From assembly GCA_025456495.1 (NCBI GenBank), contig JALOKO010000186.1:1-7304 (forward strand): a stretch of DNA of 7,304 bases, written 5' to 3'. Position numbers and translations under genes: made by a program. Below the pieces are notes generated by a model. That model worked only from the letters and a program-made list of their open reading frames with translations. It made no database searches and was not told the origin of the DNA. The stretch's first letter is position 1, and each line of letters opens with the position of its first letter. The DNA is from Bryobacterales bacterium. GTDB taxonomy: Bacteria; Acidobacteriota; Terriglobia; Bryobacterales; Bryobacteraceae. Shown here piece after piece: positions 1 through 7,304 of this stretch.

Positions 1-1362
1 CAGGAAATTGGGGTTCTGCACCCCGTTGTCATAACCGCCGCCAAGCTGTGGGGTATTGGTGAACGCGTGCAGCCAGAAGGAAATGGATCCCGGAACATAG
101 ACACGTTCATGGGGAAGATGGTCCTCCAGCCAACGCGCCGTCTGGTATTCGATGGTCTCGGTAACGACGCCAGCGCGGATCTCGTTACGTACGTAGAAGC
201 GCGTGCTGCGTATCTGAAAGATGGCCAGAGCAAGCATCGCCACCAGAACGGCATAGGGCAACCACCGCCGCTGAGGAAGCCGTTCCCAAAGCATCGCCAG
301 CAACCCCACGACAACCAGGATCAACAGCAGTTCCATCTCCAGGTGATAGCGGTCAGCCTGCGGCAGCAAGGGGAACCCGTAGAGGGTGCGGGAAACCGTC
401 ACTCCCCACAGGGGGATGAGGGCAGCCACCGCGAATCTCAGCAGCATGGAAGCGCCCAGCGGACGTAAGGCATGCGCGCAAGCACCGCCCACGATCAACT
501 GCAGAAGCAACAGGCCGTAGGTGAGCGCGGAGCCTTCATAGACACCGCCGACGAACGGTGCGTTCTGACGGATCGCCAGCAGTGTGGTGGGTGGCAACGC
601 GGGCGCTGCCAGCAGATAAGCCAACGTGCCCAATAGCGCCGCATCCCGCCAAGGACGCCACTGCCAGGCATCCGGACGCGCCAGCAGATAAGCCACCGCC
701 ATCATGGCCAGAGCGGCCGCGCCGATGGTGTTCGTCAGCGCAGTTGCCGCCAGCGCCAACGCCGCCAGCACCCGCCACGGACCCTTCCTGGTCTCCAGCG
801 CCAAGTGCAGTAAGGCGATGGCGGCGAACATCCAAAGGATGCTGGTGACGTGTGGACCCTCGCCGTACTTCCACAGAGTTTGCAGTCGCCGGGGTCCCGT
901 CCAGTTACCAAGATCGTGATACGGCACCGACAGCAGCATGACCGACGGCGACAGCAAGGTGGTAAACAGGCCAGCAATCGCGCTGGGAACCAGTTGGCGC
1001 GACAGCACGAAGGCACAGGCAAAAACGGCTACGGCCACCAGGGAATACGTGCAGGCGGTCACCACGTGATACGCGTGCGCCGGATCCAGGCCGAAAAGAT
1101 GCCCCGTCCCCGCCACCATCCAGTGCAGCAATGGAGGGTAGGTACTCATGGTGGGCAGGCCACCATACCAGCTTGGGAACCAGCCTGAGAACGGTCCGGC
1201 CTCCATATAGTGACGGGCCAACCCCACATAGGCAGCCTCAATGGAATACATCGATGCGGGATAAGCAATCGCGAACAATTCTCGAATCAAGACAGCGTTG
1301 GAGACAAATAGCAGCAGCGCAATCGCAACAGGAACCCAGCGGTGGGCAGAGGAAAACACCAC
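1..1362 (-). CDS. Polytopic membrane protein, GT-C / PTPS-related-like (3' end outside window)
   Basis: An uninterrupted minus-strand frame covers 454 codons from a GTG at 1362 to the left edge, so the C-terminus is missing. The product is very hydrophobic. A first membrane helix lies near residues 9-26, and further helices lie near 100-120, 125-146, 174-189, 198-228, 239-255, 281-297, 305-324, 344-358 and 368-383. A loop after helix 1 contains WFPSWYGGLP (61-70) and TYPPLLHW (74-81). This W-Y-G-x-P plus Y-P-P-L pattern is typical of large membrane proteins of the GT-C glycosyltransferase-like or '6-pyruvoyl-tetrahydropterin synthase-related' type. From about residue 390 a non-membrane segment begins, with PGSISFWLHAF and QLGGGYDNG. 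No acceptor or donor can be named, so function is unknown; transfer of a lipid-linked sugar at the cell envelope is the family-based guess. The start is uncertain: GTG 1362 or 1359 has no good ribosome binding site, and TTG 1398 would add 12 residues. It follows lon in the same direction but lies beyond the lon terminator. Confidence 0.8.
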   Translation of the reverse strand, partial: MVFSSAHRWVPVAIALLLFVSNAVLIRELFAIAYPASMYSIEAAYVGLARHYMEAGPFSGWFPSWYGGLPTMSTYPPLLHWMVAGTGHLFGLDPAHAYHVVTACTYSLVAVAVFACAFVLSRQLVPSAIAGLFTTLLSPSVMLLSVPYHDLGNWTGPRRLQTLWKYGEGPHVTSILWMFAAIALLHLALETRKGPWRVLAALALAATALTNTIGAAALAMMAVAYLLARPDAWQWRPWRDAALLGTLAYLLAAPALPPTTLLAIRQNAPFVGGVYEGSALTYGLLLLQLIVGGACAHALRPLGASMLLRFAVAALIPLWGVTVSRTLYGFPLLPQADRYHLEMELLLILVVVGLLAMLWERLPQRRWLPYAVLVAMLALAIFQIRSTRFYVRNEIRAGVVTETIEYQTARWLEDHLPHERVYVPGSISFWLHAFTNTPQLGGGYDNGVQNPNFL

Positions 1363-1385
1363 CTCATTGTAGCCGCTAGGTTGAT

Positions 1386-1391
1386 CCTCCT
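1386..1391 (-). promoter_or_regulatory. Perfect Shine-Dalgarno AGGAGG without a well-placed start codon
   Basis: On the minus strand AGGAGG reads from 1391 to 1386. No ATG, GTG or TTG follows at the normal 5-10 base distance. The nearest ATG (1367) is 18 bases away in a frame that stops after 26 codons. The in-frame GTG of the membrane protein gene (1362) is 23 bases away. The site may serve that gene through a non-standard spacing, or it may be chance. A TACAAT box at 1371-1366 resembles a -10 element but has no convincing -35. Confidence 0.4.
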
Positions 1392-1401
1392 GACGCAAAG
1401 A

Positions 1402-1441
1402 AGGGCGGAACCCAGCCGGTCGCCCGGTGGGGTTCCGCCCT
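1402..1441 (-). terminator. Rho-independent terminator of lon
   Basis: Read on the minus strand, the arms AGGGCGGAACCC (1441-1430) and GGGTTCCGCCCT (1413-1402) form a perfect 12-bp stem. The 16-base interior can fold further as CCGG-GCGA-CCGG, capped by a GNRA-type tetraloop. TTCTTT follows directly (from about 1402), which is a moderate U-tract. The hairpin begins 23 bases after the lon stop codon, where the end of the operon is expected. On the plus strand no T-run follows, so it should work mainly in the lon direction. Confidence 0.88.
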
Positions 1442-1463
1442 CAGTATCGCTGTTGACAGCCAA

Positions 1464-3842
1464 CTAGGCCGTAGCCAACTGCAGCAGTTCCTTCATGGCA
1501 GGAACGGCTTCACGGATCACGTCATCGATCCGGCGCACAAAGACGAACTCAGTGGATTCGCGAACATGCTCCGGCAGGTCACGGAGATCTTTGCGGTTGC
1601 CTTCCGGCAGAATGATCCGCCGGATGCCACCGCGCCGCGCGGCCAGTACCTTTTCCTTGATGCCGCCGATGGGCGTCACCAGACCGGTGAGGGTGAGCTC
1701 TCCAGTCATGGCCGTGTCGCTGCGCATGGCATGGCCGGTGTAGACCGACACCATCGACACGGCCATCGTGATGCCCGCTGAGGGGCCATCCTTGGGCGTT
1801 GCCCCCGCGGGCACGTGAATGTGGATGCCGGACTTCTTGAACACCTCAGGATCAATGCCGAACTGGCTAGCGTGCGACCAGACGTAGCTCTGCGCCGCCT
1901 GCGCGGATTCTTTCATCACGTCGCCCAACTGGCCGGTAAGCGTCAGCCCTTTGCCATCGGGAAGAATCGTGCTTTCGATATACAGCACGTCGCCACCCAC
2001 CGGCGTCCAGGCCAGCCCGGTAGCCACGCCGGACTGCAGATCCTTGCGGATCTCCTCCGGCACCACCTGCTCTGGCCCCAGCAGATCCACCAGATGTTCT
2101 GGCAGCACTTCCATCTGTTCCGCCGCGCCCTCGGCAAACTTCAGCGCCACCTTGCGCATCAGTTGCCCCAGCCGCCGCGTCAACTGTCTCACGCCTGCCT
2201 CGCGCGTGTAGCTTTCGATGAGCTTCTCCACCGTGGAGTCCGGAATCTGGCACTGCTCCGGATTCACGCCGGTTTCCTTGAACTGGCGCGGCAGCAGGTA
2301 GCGCTTGGCGATCTCCAACTTTTCCAGAGCGCTGTAGCCGCTCAAGTTGATGATCTCCATGCGATCCCGCAGCGGACCCGGGATGGTTTCCAGCGTGTTC
2401 GCCGTGGTGACGAAAAAGACCTTTGACAAGTCAAACGGCATGTCCAGATAGTTGTCGCGGAAGGTCTTGTTCTGTTCCGGGTCCAGGATCTCCAGCAGCG
2501 CCGAGGTAGGGTCGCCCCGAAAGTCCCGGCCCACCTTGTCCACTTCGTCCAGCAGGATCAGCGGATTCTTCTCACCCGCACGGCGGATGGCCTGCAGAAT
2601 GCGCCCGGGCATCGCACCGATGTAGGTGCGTCGATGGCCGCGCAGTTCCGCTTCATCGTGCAAGCCGCCCAGCGCCAGCCGCTCAAACTTCCGTCCCAGG
2701 GCGCGCGCGATGCTCTGGCCCAGCGAGGTTTTGCCCACGCCCGGAGGACCGGCAAAGCACAGGATGGGGGCCTTCGCATCCGGGTTCAGTTTCAGCACGG
2801 CCAGGTGCTCCAGGATGCGCTCCTTCACTTCCTTCAGTTCGTAGTGATCCTCGTCCAGAATCGCGCGGGCATTCTTCAGGTCCAGGTTGTCCTCAGTGCC
2901 CTTGTTCCAAGGCAATTCCACTACATATTCCAGGTAGGTGCGGACGATGTTGTTTTCCGGCGAACCAGGAGGCATCCGCTCCAAACGGCCCAACTCACGT
3001 TGCGCTTCCTTGCGCACCTCATCGGGAAGCACGGCCTTGGCCAGCTTCTCGCGCAGTTCCTCCACCTCAGCCTTATCAGGACTCTTTTCGCCCAACTCCT
3101 CCTGGATGGCGCGCAATTGCTGGCGCAGGTAGTACTCGCGCTGCTCCTTGCCAATCTCGCTCTGGGCTTTGGTCTGGATGTTGTTGCGCAACTCCAGAAT
3201 CTCCACCTCATAGCTGAGGAAGTCATGCACCGTCTGCAACAGCTCGCCAACGGTGTTGGCCTCCAGGATCTTCTGCTCCTTCTCCGTTTCGATGGAGAGC
3301 ATTGACCCGATGAGATAGGCAAGGCGCGCCGGATCCTCCGTGCTTACCAGGAACTGCGCCAACTCGCGCGGGGCGTTGGTGTTGGCCATCTGCAGCACCT
3401 TGCGGGCCTGCTCTACAATGGCGCGCTGCAGCGCCTCCACCTCTGGGCCGCCATCCTCCACCAGTTCCTGCGACGTGAAGTTGGCGATCATGTAGTGGTC
3501 AGATACCGGAGCCCCCACCAGCCGCACACGCTCAACCCCCAGCACCAGCAGCTCCATCAGGCCATCACCGGATTTGGCCATGCGCTTCACCACCGCGCGC
3601 ACGCCCACACGGTAGAGGTCCTCAAAGGCAGGGCTCTCCACCTGCGCATCCAGCTGGGCAACGATGAGGATTTCCTTTTCCTCTGTACCCAATGCCGCCT
3701 CCACAGCCGCCACGGACGCCGGCCGTCCCACCGACAAGGGCAGCATCAGATTCGGATACAGCACGCTGCTCTTCAAGGGCAGCACGGGCAACCGGCGAAC
3801 GTTCATCGACTTCTTGGTTTGTTCTTGCTCTTGTTCGCTCAC
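1464..3842 (-). CDS. lon: ATP-dependent endopeptidase La (LonA type)
   Basis: A cytoplasmic AAA+ serine protease that unfolds and degrades damaged and some regulatory proteins. The 792 residues match the usual LonA length (E. coli about 784). Order of domains: N-terminal substrate-recognition domain (about 17-205), helical and coiled-coil linker (about 210-310), AAA+ module, protease domain (about 600-785). Visible motifs are Walker A GPPGVGKTS (365-373), Walker B LILLDEVDK (428-436), sensor-1 Asn482, a candidate arginine finger Arg494 in LRDRME, and sensor-2 Arg552 in REAGVR. The catalytic dyad is Ser688 in PKDGPSAG and Lys731 in GGIKEK, with the same 43-residue spacing as in E. coli. No transmembrane segment is present, so it is not LonB. 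The GTG start lies inside GTGA, overlapping the hsp20 stop by four bases, with AAGGAG five bases upstream; translation is therefore probably coupled to hsp20. A strong intrinsic terminator follows. All key residues are intact. Confidence 0.98.
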   Translation of the reverse strand: MSEQEQEQTKKSMNVRRLPVLPLKSSVLYPNLMLPLSVGRPASVAAVEAALGTEEKEILIVAQLDAQVESPAFEDLYRVGVRAVVKRMAKSGDGLMELLVLGVERVRLVGAPVSDHYMIANFTSQELVEDGGPEVEALQRAIVEQARKVLQMANTNAPRELAQFLVSTEDPARLAYLIGSMLSIETEKEQKILEANTVGELLQTVHDFLSYEVEILELRNNIQTKAQSEIGKEQREYYLRQQLRAIQEELGEKSPDKAEVEELREKLAKAVLPDEVRKEAQRELGRLERMPPGSPENNIVRTYLEYVVELPWNKGTEDNLDLKNARAILDEDHYELKEVKERILEHLAVLKLNPDAKAPILCFAGPPGVGKTSLGQSIARALGRKFERLALGGLHDEAELRGHRRTYIGAMPGRILQAIRRAGEKNPLILLDEVDKVGRDFRGDPTSALLEILDPEQNKTFRDNYLDMPFDLSKVFFVTTANTLETIPGPLRDRMEIINLSGYSALEKLEIAKRYLLPRQFKETGVNPEQCQIPDSTVEKLIESYTREAGVRQLTRRLGQLMRKVALKFAEGAAEQMEVLPEHLVDLLGPEQVVPEEIRKDLQSGVATGLAWTPVGGDVLYIESTILPDGKGLTLTGQLGDVMKESAQAAQSYVWSHASQFGIDPEVFKKSGIHIHVPAGATPKDGPSAGITMAVSMVSVYTGHAMRSDTAMTGELTLTGLVTPIGGIKEKVLAARRGGIRRIILPEGNRKDLRDLPEHVRESTEFVFVRRIDDVIREAVPAMKELLQLATA

Positions 3843-4210
3843 GAGTTCTCCTTACTCAATTGGACGCGCAGCAGCAGCATGCCGTCGCGAAAGTCCAGGG
3901 AAATCTGCGACGCATCCACCGGATGCGGCAGCGTGATGGTGCGGAGGAATCGCTGGTAGGCGATTTCCAGGTTGTGGTGCGCGGTCACCTCATCGCAGGT
4001 GTAGTCCCGTCGCGCGCCGTGAATGTGCAGCGAGGTCCCATCGATGTCGATGGCGATATCGTCGGGCTTCACGCCAGCCAGTTCCATCTTCACCAGCCAG
4101 CCGTTGGCCGTACGACAGAGGTCAGTGGGCGGGCGCAGGACGCTGTCGCGGCTGGCTCCGTCCAATTGCGTATGAAAGAGCAAAGAGGTGGATCGGCGTC
4201 GAATGGTCAT
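3839..4210 (-). CDS. Small heat-shock protein, Hsp20 / alpha-crystallin family
   Basis: A 123-residue ATP-independent holdase that binds unfolding proteins and passes them to DnaK and ClpB. After a short basic N-terminal arm (about 1-25), the alpha-crystallin domain runs from about 27 to 118. Family signatures are PPTDLCRTANGWLVKMELAG (27-46, the usual P-x-D-x-x-E-x-x-x-x-W/Y pattern), GVKPDDIAIDIDG, YQRFLRTITLP (85-95), and DFRDGMLLL (107-115), where the usual A-x-x-x-G-V-L reads G-M-L. The chain ends at about 123, a few residues after the last core strand, without the C-terminal extension carrying an I-x-I/V motif. ATG 4210 is chosen because AGGGGG lies four bases upstream. The same frame stays open back to an ATG at 4423, but that would overlap the end of clpB by about 110 bases and encode no family sequence. 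It sits between clpB and lon and overlaps lon by four bases (GTGA). No more specific symbol can be justified. Confidence 0.94.
   Translation of the reverse strand: MTIRRRSTSLLFHTQLDGASRDSVLRPPTDLCRTANGWLVKMELAGVKPDDIAIDIDGTSLHIHGARRDYTCDEVTAHHNLEIAYQRFLRTITLPHPVDASQISLDFRDGMLLLRVQLSKENS
3848..3853 (-). promoter_or_regulatory. Ribosome binding site of lon
   Basis: AAGGAG (3853-3848) lies inside the last codons of hsp20, five bases before the GTG at 3842. It supports GTG as the lon start although it is not ATG. With the GTGA overlap it suits re-initiation by ribosomes finishing hsp20. Confidence 0.85.
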
Positions 4211-4281
4211 CGATCCCCCTCGGCGGAACGGCACGACATCGGCCTGGGCCGATACGCCATGCCACGATTCGTTGCTTGCAT
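4207..4281 (-). CDS. Possible 24-codon small ORF between clpB and hsp20
   Basis: Between the clpB stop and hsp20 there is an ATG at 4281, preceded by a strong AAAGGAG (4292-4286) at four bases. It opens 24 codons beginning MQATNRGMAY and stops at TGA 4209-4207. That stop shares ATGA with the hsp20 start, the arrangement expected for translational coupling. The peptide is basic (five Arg) with no membrane segment or recognisable domain. It may be a translated leader that feeds ribosomes to hsp20 and opens the masked hsp20 ribosome binding site, or the peptide itself may matter. It may also be chance: so short a frame carries little statistical weight, and the frame alone proves nothing. The strong ribosome binding site together with the exact ATGA junction is the only reason to list it. 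Confidence 0.35.
   Translation of the reverse strand: MQATNRGMAYRPRPMSCRSAEGDR
4215..4220 (-). promoter_or_regulatory. Ribosome binding site of hsp20
   Basis: AGGGGG (4220-4215) is four bases before ATG 4210 and decides this start over the longer open frame. The bases CCGAGGGG (4223-4216) are exactly complementary to CCCCTCGG (4307-4300) upstream in the same transcript, so the site could be masked. Confidence 0.7.
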
Positions 4282-4296
4282 GCCACTCCTTTGGCC

Positions 4297-4308
4297 GCCC
4301 CGAGGGGC
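4297..4308 (-). repeat. Short GC hairpin just after clpB
   Basis: Minus-strand GCCC (4308-4305), loop CTCG, GGGC (4300-4297) forms a small, stable hairpin six bases after the clpB stop. No T-run follows, so it is not a terminator. It could slow decay or pair instead with the hsp20 ribosome binding site, whose sequence is complementary to its left part. Confidence 0.4.
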
Positions 4309-4313
4309 CGCCC

Positions 4314-6971
<2,658 letters not shown>

Positions 6972-6979
6972 TAACTTAT

Positions 6980-6983
6980 CCCT
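6980..6983 (-). promoter_or_regulatory. Ribosome binding site of clpB
   Basis: AGGG within GTGAGGGATAAG, eight bases before ATG 6971. It makes ATG 6971 a better start than the in-frame GTG at 6986, which has only AGGG directly adjacent. Confidence 0.6.
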
Positions 6984-6993
6984 CACCCCTCAA

Positions 6994-7030
6994 GGCGCCT
7001 ACGGATTCTGGTGAACAGAACAGGGGCGCC
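6994..7030 (-). repeat. Stem-loop in the clpB leader, proximal to the start
   Basis: On the minus strand GGCGCC (7030-7025) can pair with GGCGCC (6999-6994), enclosing an inner hairpin TTCTG (7020-7016), loop TTCAC, CAGAA (7010-7006). An alternative pairing joins CCCCT (7026-7022) to AGGGG (6990-6986), just upstream of the clpB ribosome binding site. The two folds exclude each other. This could be a switch or thermometer, but no known class is recognised. Confidence 0.35.
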
Positions 7031-7065
7031 GTGATGGGACGCAGATGGGAAAGCGTCCCCATCAC
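7031..7065 (-). repeat. Strong inverted repeat upstream of clpB
   Basis: GTGATGGGACGC (7031-7042) and GCGTCCCCATCAC (7053-7065) form a 12-bp stem with a single bulged base and a ten-base loop. On the minus strand GGCGCCCC follows and not a T-run, so it is not a standard intrinsic terminator for the FAH gene. Possible roles are a stabilising or regulatory structure in the clpB leader, a factor-dependent terminator element, or an operator. It does not match the CIRCE (HrcA) or HAIR (HspR) elements. Confidence 0.6.
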
Positions 7066-7138
7066 TGTTTAGGATGACAGGAAAGTCTAATGAGTTACAA
7101 CTAATTTTATCTGAGTCTGTTCCACTCACATCTTGCAG
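7066..7138 (-). promoter_or_regulatory. Likely promoter region of the clpB-hsp20-lon unit
   Basis: This is the most AT-rich stretch of the window and it lies directly upstream of the first operon gene. It contains the dyad AAT-g-AGTT-ac-AACT-a-ATT (7089-7106), and AGTCT repeats at 7084-7088 and 7114-7118. On the minus strand TAAAAT within GATAAAATTAG (near 7110) resembles a -10 box, and TTGTAA (7100-7095) a -35 box, but neither has a convincing partner. The exact promoter cannot be assigned. A clear heat-shock sigma-32 promoter is not visible. Confidence 0.4.
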
Positions 7139-7304
7139 CTAGTCCGAATTGTCCAGCTTCACCGGGTTCCGCAACACCCCCACCTCCTCCAGGAATACCT
7201 CCACCACATCCCCATGCTTCAGGGCTTCGGTGTTGCCAGGGGTACCCGTATAAATGAGGTCACCGGGCTCCAGCGTGATGTACCGCGAGGCAAAGGCCAC
7301 GCAG
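7139..7304 (-). CDS. Fumarylacetoacetate hydrolase (FAH) family protein, C-terminal end
   Basis: The last 54 codons of a minus-strand gene that enters from the right edge and stops at TAG 7141-7139. The fragment includes ITLEPGDLIYTGTPGN, then LKHGDVVEV and a terminal GVLRNPV. This is the conserved C-terminal block of the FAH superfamily (L-x-P-G-D-x-I-x-T-G-T-P-G, then L-x-x-G-D, then G-x-L-x-N). Members are divalent-metal-dependent enzymes acting on beta-diketo or 2-oxo acids: fumarylacetoacetate hydrolases, 2-hydroxyhepta-2,4-diene-1,7-dioate isomerases and acylpyruvases. The metal ligands lie upstream, outside the window, so the substrate cannot be named. It is co-oriented with clpB but about 170 bases away, with a separate-looking regulatory region between them, so it is probably not part of the stress operon. 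Confidence 0.87.
   Translation of the reverse strand, partial: CVAFASRYITLEPGDLIYTGTPGNTEALKHGDVVEVFLEEVGVLRNPVKLDNSD

Noticed and set aside
67..1379. Several plus- and minus-strand open frames in the left third (for example 67-468, 536-874, 850-1188)
   Set aside because: They overlap the continuous 454-codon minus-strand membrane protein frame, which has clear helices and family-like motifs; the others are low-complexity shadows.
1365..1391. ATG 1367 with AGGAGG upstream as a true gene start
   Set aside because: The frame stops after 26 codons, overlaps the first helix of the membrane protein in another frame, and the spacing of 18 bases is too long.
1815..2426. A 203-codon plus-strand open frame inside lon
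   Set aside because: It lies wholly antisense to the conserved Lon AAA+ and protease domains, has no recognisable domain, and reflects the lack of stops opposite GC-rich codons. The same holds for the plus-strand frames at 2634-3305, 3692-4321 and 5053-5718.
7043..7050. Sigma-32 -10 element (TCCCATCT resembling CCCCATNT) upstream of clpB
   Set aside because: No CTTGAAA-like -35 at the required distance, and the match sits in the hairpin loop region; probably chance.
7031..7065. Intrinsic terminator of the FAH-family gene
   Set aside because: The stem is strong, but no T-run follows on the minus strand and it lies some 75 bases past the stop, so it is listed only as an inverted repeat.
6986..7138. 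CIRCE (HrcA) or HAIR (HspR) operator
   Set aside because: Neither TTAGCACTC-N9-GAGTGCTAA nor CTTGAGT-N7-ACTCAAG is present; only isolated partial half-sites such as CTTGAGG occur.

Overview
The window is GC-rich DNA (roughly 60% by eye) carrying only minus-strand genes, packed as on a bacterial chromosome. In transcription order (right to left) it holds the C-terminal end of a fumarylacetoacetate hydrolase (FAH) family enzyme, a structured and partly AT-rich intergenic region, clpB, a short intercistronic stretch with a possible 24-codon ORF, a small heat-shock protein gene (hsp20), lon, a strong intrinsic terminator, and the first 454 codons of a polytopic membrane protein that runs off the left edge. 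The look of the Lon, Hsp20 and membrane proteins suggests an Acidobacteriota-like organism (Solibacter/Bryobacter type). This is inference from general family knowledge, not from a search, and there is no marker gene to settle it. I see no mobile element, CRISPR array, tRNA, rRNA or sign of recent transfer.

Layout on the + coordinate axis: 1-1362 membrane protein (GTG start proposed, 3' end outside the window); 1402-1441 terminator hairpin of lon; 1464-3842 lon; 3839-4210 hsp20; 4207-4281 candidate small ORF; 4314-6971 clpB; 6972-7138 clpB leader and regulatory region; 7139-7304 FAH-family 3' end. hsp20 and lon overlap by four bases (GTGA), and the candidate small ORF and hsp20 overlap by four bases (ATGA). 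clpB, hsp20 and lon therefore look like one translationally coupled transcription unit ending at the hairpin after lon.

The core of the window is a compact protein quality-control operon. ClpB is a disaggregase that works with DnaK, Hsp20 is an ATP-independent holdase that keeps unfolding proteins accessible, and Lon is an ATP-dependent protease that degrades what cannot be rescued. All catalytic motifs of ClpB and Lon are intact. The less ordinary signals are in the non-coding parts: an uncharacterised small ORF with a strong ribosome binding site that ends on the hsp20 start, a possible long-range pairing that would mask the hsp20 ribosome binding site, a clpB leader with two hairpins and an AT-rich operator-like dyad, and a perfect but apparently orphan Shine-Dalgarno sequence just after the lon terminator. 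I see no wholly new multi-gene system; the regulatory layer of this operon is the part most worth checking.
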